Origin: Pseudomonas anatoliensis
Lineage (GTDB): Bacteria > Pseudomonadota > Gammaproteobacteria > Pseudomonadales > Pseudomonadaceae
NCBI RefSeq assembly: GCF_017976235.1
Contig: NZ_JACVHC010000009.1
Coordinates: 237,034 to 301,033, forward strand
Reading direction: 5' to 3'
Length of the DNA: 64,000 bases
A program made the translations under genes and the position numbers. This document shows, one piece after another, positions 1 through 7,366 of this stretch. Positions within the stretch are counted from its first letter, which is position 1. Every line of letters starts with the position of its first letter. Under the pieces are notes generated by a model. That model worked only from the letters and a program-made list of their open reading frames with translations, was not told where the DNA came from and ran no database searches.

Positions 1-316
1 TACGCCCGCGTTCGCCGAGCAGACGCGCACGTGGCAGACCGGTTTCAGCGGCGGCGCGGTCGATCAGTCCATCGCCAAGGGCTTCGATTTCGTCGGCAAT
101 GGCTTCAAGAAATTCGCTGCGGGCATCCAGCGTTTTTTCGCGATAGCTGTCCAGCGCCGCCCAGGCCAAGGCACAGGCCTGTTCGACATGCGCGGCCGAT
201 CCGCCGGCATAAGCAGGTTCCAGCACGGTATTGGTGGCCGGGTCGATCCCGCGAATGGCTTCACGATTGCCCGCAATACGTTGCTGCCCGATCAGCATGT
301 TGCCCGTCAGAGTCAT
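1..316 (-). CDS. 2-oxoglutarate semialdehyde dehydrogenase (NADP-dependent aldehyde dehydrogenase family), N-terminal part
   Basis: The reverse strand from the ATG at 316 reads MTLTGNMLIGQQRIAG and continues open for 105 codons to the window edge, so only the N-terminus is present. The opening, with an INPATG-like segment (GIDPATNTVLEP) and a helix of the type ALAWAALDSYREK, is the start of the aldehyde dehydrogenase family used for 2-oxoglutarate semialdehyde (2,5-dioxovalerate). In the known hydroxyproline pathway this enzyme makes 2-oxoglutarate in the last step. It lies 66 bp downstream of the deaminase gene that makes its substrate, on the same strand, which supports the assignment. The catalytic Cys and Glu lie outside the window and cannot be checked. 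Confidence 0.85.
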   Translation of the reverse strand, partial: MTLTGNMLIGQQRIAGNREAIRGIDPATNTVLEPAYAGGSAAHVEQACALAWAALDSYREKTLDARSEFLEAIADEIEALGDGLIDRAAAETGLPRARLLGERGR

Positions 317-382
317 GGTGTCTTCCTGATGAGAAAAAAGCGCCCGCCGCAAACCCGGCGGGCGAGAAAGCGACGTAAGGGG

Positions 383-1330
383 TCAGGCGAAGTTCTGCTC
401 TGCCGACCAGTTTTCGTACCAGTGGCGGAACAGCGCGTACTGGTTTTCGGCATAGCGGCGCTGGGAGTCGCTCAACGCATCGGTGTCGTTGAAATGCAGG
501 GTGTATTCCTTGTCACCGTTGAGCACCATCAGGTGTTTGTAATACAGCACCAGATCACAGCCCTCGTCGAACGACGACAGCACTGCCAGTGCCGATTCCA
601 GCTCCCGCGCCTGACGCCGCGCCTTGGCATCACCCTTCGCCGCTTGCTTGCTCAGGGCCACCAGTTGCAGCACTTCGCGCGGCAGGGCATTGCCGATGCC
701 AGTGATCGCGCCGGTGGCGTTGCAGTTGACGAAGCCATGCACCACCTGGGTGTCGACACCGACCATCAGGGTCACTCCGTCATCCTTGGAGGTGATGTTC
801 TCGGCGGCGTAACGCAAGTCGGCGCCGCCGCCGAATTCCTTGAAGCCGATCAGGTTCGGGTACTCGCGGCGCAGCTCGAAGAACAGATCAGCGCGGGTGG
901 CGAAGCCGTAGTAGGGGCTGTTGTAGATCACCGCCGGCAAGTTCGGCGCGGCTTGCAGAATCGCGGCGAAGTGAGCCTTTTGCGCGGCGGCCGAAGCGCC
1001 TCGCGACAGCACGCGTGGAATCACCATCAAGCCCTGCGCGCCGACTTTTGCCGCGTGGGCTGCATGGGCAACGGCCTCTCGGGTATTCACCGCGCCGGTG
1101 CCGACAATCGTCGGGATGCCCGCGGCCACCAGCCGCGCCACGCCTTCCTGGCGCTCGGCTTCGGTCAGCAGCGGCCAGTCGCCCATGGAACCGCAGTACA
1201 CGACAGCGCTCATGCCGATATCGATCAACTCGCGACCCTTGGCCACCAGTGCGTCGAAATCCGGTTTGCGCTGGGCGGTGCACGGGGTCATCAGGGCCGG
1301 CATGCAACCGGTGAAGATGTTGTCGCTCAT
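383..1330 (-). CDS. Dihydrodipicolinate synthase family protein, probable 1-pyrroline-4-hydroxy-2-carboxylate deaminase
   Basis: 315-residue TIM-barrel protein of the DapA/N-acetylneuraminate lyase family. Visible hallmarks are the Schiff-base lysine in IGFKEFGG (K164), the tyrosine in AVIYNSPYYG (Y136) and the substrate-loop-like GSMGDWPLLT near 48-57. The start at MSDNIFTGC is chosen over a start eight codons upstream because it matches the usual family N-terminus. Position between a hydroxyproline epimerase and a 2-oxoglutarate semialdehyde dehydrogenase indicates the deaminase that converts pyrroline-4-hydroxy-2-carboxylate to 2-oxoglutarate semialdehyde (LhpC/HypD role). True lysine biosynthesis DapA is unlikely in this context. 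Family certain; specific reaction inferred from neighbours. Confidence 0.88.
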   Translation of the reverse strand: MSDNIFTGCMPALMTPCTAQRKPDFDALVAKGRELIDIGMSAVVYCGSMGDWPLLTEAERQEGVARLVAAGIPTIVGTGAVNTREAVAHAAHAAKVGAQGLMVIPRVLSRGASAAAQKAHFAAILQAAPNLPAVIYNSPYYGFATRADLFFELRREYPNLIGFKEFGGGADLRYAAENITSKDDGVTLMVGVDTQVVHGFVNCNATGAITGIGNALPREVLQLVALSKQAAKGDAKARRQARELESALAVLSSFDEGCDLVLYYKHLMVLNGDKEYTLHFNDTDALSDSQRRYAENQYALFRHWYENWSAEQNFA

Positions 1331-1385
1331 TGTTTTAACTCCTTGGCACATCATTCGGATGGGTTTGAAAAGTCGACGCGGTGGC

Positions 1386-2312
1386 TCAGATGCCCCACGC
1401 GAACGGGTCTGTTTCGTCGATCAGCAGCGTGCTGTCGGCGGTCATGTAAGCGCGGCCGGTGATGTACGGGCGAATGCGTTCGCCGTGCCATTCAAAGCGG
1501 CCTTCGAACTGGCTGCCGGTGATGCTTGCCTGCACCCAGCGCTCGCCGGGTTGCAATTTGTCATCAGCGGCCAGGCACGCGAGTTTGGCGCTGGTACCCG
1601 TGCCGCAAGGGGAGCGGTCATAGGCCTTTCCGGGGCACATGACGAAGTTACGGCTGTCGGCGTCGGGGTCATCGGCGAACAGTTCGATGTGGTCGATCAC
1701 GGCCCCGTCTTCGCCATAAATGCCCTGATCTTCGAGAGCCTTGAGCATCGCCCAGGTGTAGGCGGTGAGGTGCTCGACGTTGTCCATCGACAGGTTTTGC
1801 CCGTGCTCGGACACTAGGAAAAACCAGTTGCCGCCATAGGCGATGTCGCCAGACACGCGGCCGAAACCGGGCACGTCCACCGGCACCTGTTTGCGGTAGC
1901 GGTAAGACGGCACGTTGCCCAGCGTCACCATGCCGTCTTCATGCAACGTCGCGCTGACTGGGCCAACGGGCGTGTCGATCTTGTGCACGCCCGCAGTGAT
2001 CTGCCCCAGGTACTGCAACGAGTTGATCAGGCCAATGGTGCCGTGGCCGCACATGCCGAGATAACCGGCGTTGTTGAAGAAGATCACGCCGCAGGTGGCG
2101 TCCGCCGATACTGGCGCGCAATACAGCGCGCCGACCAGCACATCGTTGCCGCGCGGTTCCAGCAAGCAGGCGCGGCGCCACTGATCATGCTGATTGCGCA
2201 GGGCATCGCGTTTTTCCGCCATGGTGCTGCCGGGTAATTCGGGGAAGCCGTCCATCACCAGACGCGTGGGCTCACCCCCCGTGTGGGAATCGATAACGTG
2301 TACTCGTTTCAT
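1386..2312 (-). CDS. 4-hydroxyproline 2-epimerase (proline racemase family)
   Basis: 308-residue proline racemase superfamily enzyme. Both catalytic cysteines are present: C88 in GMCGHGTIG and C236 in SPCGTGTSAK. The C88/C236 pair, as opposed to Thr or Ser at the first site, fits hydroxyproline 2-epimerases and proline racemases rather than trans-3-hydroxyproline dehydratases. The enzyme would interconvert trans-4-hydroxy-L-proline and cis-4-hydroxy-D-proline, the first step of the pathway completed by the two downstream genes. It is cytoplasmic. The D-hydroxyproline dehydrogenase expected between epimerase and deaminase steps is not in this window and may lie beyond the left edge. Confidence 0.9.
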   Translation of the reverse strand: MKRVHVIDSHTGGEPTRLVMDGFPELPGSTMAEKRDALRNQHDQWRRACLLEPRGNDVLVGALYCAPVSADATCGVIFFNNAGYLGMCGHGTIGLINSLQYLGQITAGVHKIDTPVGPVSATLHEDGMVTLGNVPSYRYRKQVPVDVPGFGRVSGDIAYGGNWFFLVSEHGQNLSMDNVEHLTAYTWAMLKALEDQGIYGEDGAVIDHIELFADDPDADSRNFVMCPGKAYDRSPCGTGTSAKLACLAADDKLQPGERWVQASITGSQFEGRFEWHGERIRPYITGRAYMTADSTLLIDETDPFAWGI

Positions 2313-2335
2313 AAAAGGTGCCCCTTTGGTTGATT

Positions 2336-3992
2336 TCAGTAGGCGCCAGCAGGGCGCGCGTTCACGGTGGTGGCGGCGGAGGCGACTTCGCTTTCTTCAT
2401 CGTCCTCTTCAAGACGCAGCAGGTGTGCCGGCACGCCCGTGGCGGCGCCCCAGTAATAAATACCGGTGGCAAACGCGGCCACGACGATTGTGTCGAAAGG
2501 GTGGGCGAGAATGCCCAGGCCGCCGAAGGTGCCGAGCTTCGACAGCACGATGGTGATGGCGTAGAAGGCGATCAGCCACGCCGAAGAACGAACCTGATGG
2601 GTCAGGCTCAGGTGCGCAGTTGGTACGAAGCGGCCGCACAGCAGATACACGACAAACATCAGGATTTGCAGGCCAAGCAGCCACGAAACGGTGTTCCAGC
2701 CGGACCAGTAGACGATCAGCGCAGCGATGATGAACGACACCGGCCCGAGCACACCCATGTACTTGACCCGGAACGGTCGTGGCATGTCCGGCGCATTGCG
2801 GCGCAGCGCCGCCACCGTTACCGGCGCCACGGCGCAGCGCCGCCACCGTTACCGGCGCCACGGCGTAGCTCAACACCAATGCGGCGGAGACCACGTTGAT
2901 CAACGCTTCCCACGACGGGAACGGCAGGGTCCAGAACACTGACAGCGCAAACGTCAGCCACAGCGCCGGGCGCGGAATACCGGACTTTTCATCGATGTGG
3001 GTGAAGACCTTGAAGAATGTGCCGGTCTGCGCCCAGCCGTAGATCACCCGAGGCGTTGCGTTCATGTAGATGTTGCCGCAGCCGCTCGGCGAGATCACCG
3101 CGTCGGCCACGACCAGATAGGCCAACCAGCCCACGCCCAGTGCCAGCGCGATGTCGCGATACGGCAGGGCAAATTCCTTGCTGACACCGGCCCAGCCGTT
3201 GGCCAGCATTTCTGTCGGAATGCTGCCCAGGAAAGCCATTTGCAGCAGTACGTAAATCAGGGTCGACAGCAGTACAGAGAGGATCAGTGCGATGGGAATC
3301 GTGCGCTGTGGATTCTTCACTTCACTGGCTACCGAGATGATCGGAGTCAGCCCCAGATAAGCAAAAATGATCCCGCCCGCCGAGACTGCCATCTCCACCC
3401 CCGACAGGCCGAAAGGCGCAAAACCCTGTACCTGAAAGTTCTCTGGTTTGAAGAAAGTGAACAGCACACCGATCACCAGCAGCGGCACGATGAACTTGAA
3501 AATACTCACCAGATTATTGGCCTTGGCGAAGGTCTTCACGCTGCGATAGTTGAGCACGAAGAACAGGCAGAGCAGGCCAAACTGCACCAGCCAGCCGAGC
3601 AAGGTCGGATCACCGCTGCCGCTTTTTGTCAGACCGGGAAACCACGCCGCCGCGTATTGGCGCGAGGCAACCACTTCGATCGCCACCAGACTGGAAAACG
3701 CGATCAGGGTGATGAAGCCCATCAGGTAACCGAGCAGCGGCCCGTGGGAGTAAACCGGATAACGCACCACGCCGCCGGCGCGTGGCAGTGCGGCGCCGAG
3801 TTCGCAATAAACGATGCCCAGCAGCAACACGGCGAAGCCGCCCAGCAGCCAGGAAAAAATCCCCGCCGGCCCGGCGATGGCGGACACATGACTGGCCGCG
3901 AACAACCAGCCCGAGCCAAAAATCGCACCGAGGCCGATAAACGTGAGATCAATCAGTGATAGCTGTTTTTTGAACTTGCCTTGACCAGACAT
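2336..3992 (-). pseudogene. APC-family amino acid permease, frameshifted by a 31-bp tandem duplication
   Basis: The 5' part encodes a typical APC transporter start (LSLIDLTFIGLGAIFGSGWL, then many membrane helices) and stays in frame for about 387 residues. A perfect 31-bp tandem duplication at 2800-2861 then shifts the frame. Translation runs into a 140-residue out-of-frame arginine- and cysteine-rich tail that stops at 2409. The genuine C-terminus lies in another frame and ends at 2336 (ends VNARPAGAY). Removing one 31-bp copy leaves 1626 bp, exactly 542 codons, restoring a 541-residue permease. The last helices are therefore lost as sequenced. The place in the hydroxyproline cluster suggests hydroxyproline or proline uptake. 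An assembly error is the alternative explanation. Confidence 0.88.
2800..2861. repeat. Perfect 31-bp tandem duplication inside the permease gene
   Basis: Two identical 31-bp copies lie head to tail at 2800-2830 and 2831-2861, followed by a partial third match (GGCG then TAGC instead of CAGC). Since 31 is not a multiple of three, the second copy causes the frameshift. The short GGCG/AGC homology at the ends fits replication slippage. Confidence 0.95.
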
Positions 3993-4212
3993 GGCGTTGC
4001 CTTCTTGTGAGTTATTGGATAGGCAGTTGTGTCACTGGGACGGCCAGACTTTGAACTGATCGGCGTTGGCGCGATTGATGTTTTGCGGCGCGATCGATGA
4101 CGAAATCGGCACAGTTGCGCCGATGCACTGCGTCACTCGACACGGCGCAGACGTTGCTGCAATCTGCAGGCGACTACCCAATGGCCGACCTGTGAACAGG
4201 GAGAAACCTTCG
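3993..4212. promoter_or_regulatory. Divergent intergenic region between permease and AraC regulator
   Basis: 220 bp separating the start of the hydroxyproline permease (minus strand) from the regulator (plus strand). Both promoters and the regulator's binding sites should be here. I could not pick a convincing direct-repeat operator by eye. A ribosome binding site AGGGAG at about 4198-4203 serves the regulator start at 4213. Confidence 0.5.
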
Positions 4213-4986
4213 ATGCACAACGCGTTTTCAATCCTGTGCCAGGACGGCCAAGGCAATCGCCCGCAAACGCTGGAAGCGCTCTTGGCCGGCGCGGCGCCGC
4301 TGTTGCCGATGCTCGACCTGATTCCCAATGCGGCGATTTTCATCAAGGACGTTCAGGCCCGCTACGTGCTGGCCAACCGCACGCTGGTGCAGCGTTGTGG
4401 CTTGAAGGATCTGCGGCCAATGCTCGGCAAAACCTGCGCACAGGTCTTCCCGGCGCAACTGGGGCCGGGCTACACGGAGCAGGATCGCAAAGTGCTGGAG
4501 GAGGGCTTCGTGCTGGAGGATCAGCTCGAACTGCACTTGTACGGCAGCCGCGAACCGGGTTGGTGCCTGACCCATAAACACCCGTTGTACAACGGCGACG
4601 GCGCGATCATCGGTCTGGCCGGGATCTCGGTCGATTTGCAGTCGGCCAGCGAAACCCATCCGGCCTTCCAGCGACTGGCCGCAGTCGACGAGCACATCCG
4701 CAAGCACTTCAATCGGCGCGTTACGCTGGGCGAACTCACTCGCATTGCGGGCATTTCAGTGGCGCAACTGGAGCGCTACTGCAAACGGGTATTCCACCTG
4801 ACGCCACGACAGATGATCCAGAAAGTGCGGCTTGAACACGCCCATCGCCTGTTGCATACCGACCTGCCGATCACCGAGGTTGCATTGCAATGTGGCTACA
4901 CCGATCACAGCGCCTTCACCCGCCAGTTCAAGGCTTCGACCGGTTTCACCCCGCGCCAGTACCGCCAGGCCACGACCTCCGTGTAG
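4213..4986 (+). CDS. AraC-family regulator with PAS-like sensor domain, probable hydroxyproline regulator
   Basis: 257 residues from ATG 4213, chosen because AGGGAG sits about 10 bp upstream; a longer in-frame extension to 4066 has no such signal. Residues 30-150 resemble a PAS fold (LDLIPNAAIFIKDVQARYVLANRTL, later GAIIGLAGISVDLQ). Residues 165-257 are a double helix-turn-helix AraC domain (LGELTRIAGISVAQLERYCKRVF; ITEVALQCGYTDHSAFTRQFK). It is divergent from the hydroxyproline genes, as LhpR-type activators are, so it probably activates them in response to hydroxyproline or a pathway intermediate. The stop codon lies inside the adjoining REP palindrome. Confidence 0.88.
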   Translation: MHNAFSILCQDGQGNRPQTLEALLAGAAPLLPMLDLIPNAAIFIKDVQARYVLANRTLVQRCGLKDLRPMLGKTCAQVFPAQLGPGYTEQDRKVLEEGFVLEDQLELHLYGSREPGWCLTHKHPLYNGDGAIIGLAGISVDLQSASETHPAFQRLAAVDEHIRKHFNRRVTLGELTRIAGISVAQLERYCKRVFHLTPRQMIQKVRLEHAHRLLHTDLPITEVALQCGYTDHSAFTRQFKASTGFTPRQYRQATTSV

Positions 4987-5059
4987 GAGCTGCCGAAGGC
5001 TGCGATCTTTTGATTCTGTTTTTACAGTCAAGAGATCGCAGCCTTCGGCAGCTCCTACA
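4982..5059. repeat. REP-type palindrome overlapping a stop codon
   Basis: Arms beginning TGTAGGAGCTGCCGAAGG and ending CCTTCGGCAGCTCCTACA are perfect inverted repeats of 27 bp around a T-rich loop. This is the common Pseudomonas REP/BIME pattern (GTAGGAGCTGCC...). The TAG stop of the AraC gene (4984-4986) is part of the left arm. It may also act as a transcription-attenuating hairpin. Confidence 0.9.
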
Positions 5060-5123
5060 ATGGGGCGCGTTCAGTGCAGCTAGACTGAATGAGTCACAAC
5101 CCTCATGCGACAGGAGCAACGCG

Positions 5124-5411
5124 ATGATCGGAACACCTCGGCACCGATGCTCGCAGTGGCTCTTGCCTGCGCTCATCGTTTTCAGCCTGACGCTGAGCGC
5201 CGGCTGCTCGAACCGCAAACACTATCCGCCCTCAGGTGTGGGCGACAGTTGCTACGCCAAGGCGTTGCCGACGGTGGGCGAGGGCGGTCTGGCGTGGGGC
5301 TCAAGCCTGAACATGGCGCGGCAGAAATCCATGAACAACTGCATTCGCTATGCCGGGCGCTCAGGCGGCACGCCGAATACTTGTCAGGTGGTGTTGGCAA
5401 AGTGCAAATGA
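5124..5411 (+). CDS. Small predicted outer-membrane lipoprotein of unknown function
   Basis: 95 residues from ATG 5124, preceded by AGGAG 8 bp upstream. The N-terminus is a lipoprotein signal: basic RHR, a hydrophobic run LLPALIVFSLTLS, and lipobox LSAGC with C28 as the lipidated residue. Serine at +2 predicts outer-membrane sorting. The mature part is short and has four cysteines besides C28 (GDSCYAK, NNCIRYAG, TCQVV, AKC), which could form two disulfides in the periplasm. I do not recognise a family. A strong terminator follows. Confidence 0.78.
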   Translation: MIGTPRHRCSQWLLPALIVFSLTLSAGCSNRKHYPPSGVGDSCYAKALPTVGEGGLAWGSSLNMARQKSMNNCIRYAGRSGGTPNTCQVVLAKCK

Positions 5412-5475
5412 TTTGAGCTGCGAAGAAGCTAATGCGGTTGCCGCGAATGAAACCGAGCCTGTAGTGACAAAAAAA

Positions 5476-5502
5476 AACCGGCCTCTTCAGCCGGTTTTTT
5501 CA
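5476..5502. terminator. Bidirectional intrinsic terminator
   Basis: Stem AACCGGC / GCCGGTT with loop TCTTCA, flanked by an A-run on the left and a T-run on the right. It can end transcription of the small lipoprotein gene (plus) and of the convergent methyltransferase gene (minus). Confidence 0.9.
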
Positions 5503-5531
5503 TGAGCGATACTTTTGCGCGCGTGTGCCTG

Positions 5532-7076
5532 TCAGACGATGTTCAACGCTCTGAGAATCACCAGTTTGTTACTGGCAAACACTTGGGCACTCAGCGTCAG
5601 TTCAGCGATGTTCTCTTGGGCGCTGGCCAGCGGCTGGCCGTCCCTGACGAGGACTTCGCCTTGTTCACCGAGGATGGCCCACGCCAGTTGTGCCCATTCG
5701 GCGGGTTGTTCCTGGCCATGCTTGATCGATATCAGGAAGAGCTGCTCGAAACGGCTGACGGTGATGCCGCCGCCGGTCACCGGGCTGGCCAACACCTGGA
5801 TCTTGTCGTTCAGCAGCGAGCGTTTGCACAGTTCCAGGTTCAGGTCGTTGCAACGCGCCTGCACGCCTTTCTCGGCGGCTTCGCTCTGGCACGGTGCCAC
5901 GGCATTCATGCCGATCAGTACGTTCAGCGCCTGCAGCACATCGTCAGAAGCCAGCGAGGACGCGGCGGCTGACAACTGGCGCAAGGTTTTCGGGGCATAG
6001 TCGTTGGCTGCCAGCGCTTCAAGTACCGGGCCGTAGATCTCCGTCTGCAGCGAGGCTTCACCCGCAGGGCCGCGAACGTGGACAGGTACGCTCTCTGGCG
6101 CTTGCAGCAGGATGAAACGGGTATTGAACAATGTCTGGCGCTGCTCTGCGGTGGACAGGCGGGTGGCGCCGCGCACGTAGAGATCACGACGGAAACTCTG
6201 ATTGACGAAATAGTCACGCGCCTGTTCGCGCATGATCGGATGCTCGATCCCTTCCAGGAAATCCATGCCCTCGGGCCTGAGGTTGAGCGGGTCGACCGAG
6301 TCCAGTGGCACAGCAGTCGTGACGTAGTCGAGTTTGGCGGGGGCCATGGCGTCGACCACGTCAGTGAAATACATGCAATCCCAGCTGCGATTGAAGTATT
6401 CATGGGCGATGTATTGGCGATTCTGCCCCTTGATGCTCTGAAGTTTGGCATCCAGGTTCGGCGCTGCGCTGGCGTAGTTGGGATTGGCGGCCAACAGCGC
6501 TTCGGAGAATTGCAAAGCGGCGTCAATACGCTGATCCGGGCCGGCAGAGGCAGATTTGGTGAAGCGATCATGCAAGCTGAACAGGTTGCGCAGTGGCGCT
6601 GCAGGCGACCAGCCGGGGAAGCAGTTGTAGCTGACGTACAGCATTCCACCCGGTTTCAGATGGCGACGGGCAAACTCGACGATCAGTTGCTGGTTGTCGC
6701 GACTGACCCAGGTCCAGATGCCATGCAGGCTGATGCTGTCGAATTGCGGCAAGTCATCGCGGGCCAGCAGTTGCGCGAAGCTGTCGTCATACAGCCGCGC
6801 GTTGCTGTTCCAGTCGCTGGCGAGCGTGCTGGCAAAGGCGGCCTGAGACGGTGTGAAGTCTGTACCCACATAGGAACCGGGGTTGGCGGCGGCATGGATA
6901 TTGATCGAAACGCCTTGGCCGAAGCCCAGTTCGCAATGATGGCTTTCGCTCGATTCCAGGCTGGCAAAGCCGCGCAGCAACAAGCAATAACGCTGGAAGA
7001 CAGGATTGATTTCCCGGCTATAGCTGTAGGTGTAGCCTTCGTCGGTGAAATACCCTTCGTTCCAGGTGTCGCTCAT
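5532..7076 (-). CDS. Class I SAM-dependent methyltransferase with methyltransferase regulatory domain
   Basis: 514 residues. The N-terminal half is a Rossmann methyltransferase: motif I is ELGFGQGVSINIHAA (about 48-62), an acidic motif II follows in YVGTDFTPSQA, and FDSISLHGIWTWVS and LKPGGMLYVSYNCFPGW are the later motifs. The middle and C-terminal part (about 210-514) matches the predicted methyltransferase regulatory domain seen in proteins of about 500 residues, with FNRSWDCMYFTDVVDAM. The substrate is unknown; such proteins are often near polysaccharide or surface genes, but nothing here indicates a target. It stands alone, followed by the shared terminator at 5476-5502. Confidence 0.82.
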   Translation of the reverse strand: MSDTWNEGYFTDEGYTYSYSREINPVFQRYCLLLRGFASLESSESHHCELGFGQGVSINIHAAANPGSYVGTDFTPSQAAFASTLASDWNSNARLYDDSFAQLLARDDLPQFDSISLHGIWTWVSRDNQQLIVEFARRHLKPGGMLYVSYNCFPGWSPAAPLRNLFSLHDRFTKSASAGPDQRIDAALQFSEALLAANPNYASAAPNLDAKLQSIKGQNRQYIAHEYFNRSWDCMYFTDVVDAMAPAKLDYVTTAVPLDSVDPLNLRPEGMDFLEGIEHPIMREQARDYFVNQSFRRDLYVRGATRLSTAEQRQTLFNTRFILLQAPESVPVHVRGPAGEASLQTEIYGPVLEALAANDYAPKTLRQLSAAASSLASDDVLQALNVLIGMNAVAPCQSEAAEKGVQARCNDLNLELCKRSLLNDKIQVLASPVTGGGITVSRFEQLFLISIKHGQEQPAEWAQLAWAILGEQGEVLVRDGQPLASAQENIAELTLSAQVFASNKLVILRALNIV

Positions 7077-7240
7077 GTTCGTGTCCTAATATTTCGTGAC
7101 TGAAAGGCTGGTTTTATAAGGGCTGGTGATTACGGGCCACAAGGACAAAATGCGCGTGAGTATTTCTATTCGTGTCCGCATTGTGGCGAGGATTCATCCC
7201 CCGATGGACTGCGGAGCAGGCCCCAGCCTCTAAATGGCCT

Positions 7241-7337
7241 CATCGCGAGCAGGCTCACTCCTACAGTGATCGGCGTCAGGTAAAGATTCTTTAGACACCC
7301 GGCAACCTGTGGGAGCTGGCTTGCCAGCGATAGCGGC
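7241..7337. repeat. Pair of REP-like elements between methyltransferase and MscS genes
   Basis: The interval 7077-7366 holds no gene. It contains a REP-like unit CATCGCGAGCAGGCTCACTC at 7241-7266 and a second, oppositely oriented unit CCTGTGGGAGCTGGCTTGCC at 7306-7337. Both are typical Pseudomonas fluorescens REP cores. The spacing of about 40 bp and opposite orientation fit a BIME. Confidence 0.75.
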
Positions 7338-7366
7338 GCATCAGCCAGCGAAAATATCGAATCTGA

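Noticed and set aside
188..1462. 424-codon plus-strand ORF across the deaminase and epimerase genes
   Set aside because: Antisense shadow of two well-recognised minus-strand genes; the translation has no domain-like pattern.
2997..3959. 320-codon plus-strand ORF opposite the permease
   Set aside because: Antisense to a clear membrane protein; the product is rich in Arg, His and Gln and looks like a shadow.
4982..5059. CRISPR-like repeat
   Set aside because: Single palindromic unit of the REP type; no array of spaced repeats exists in the window.
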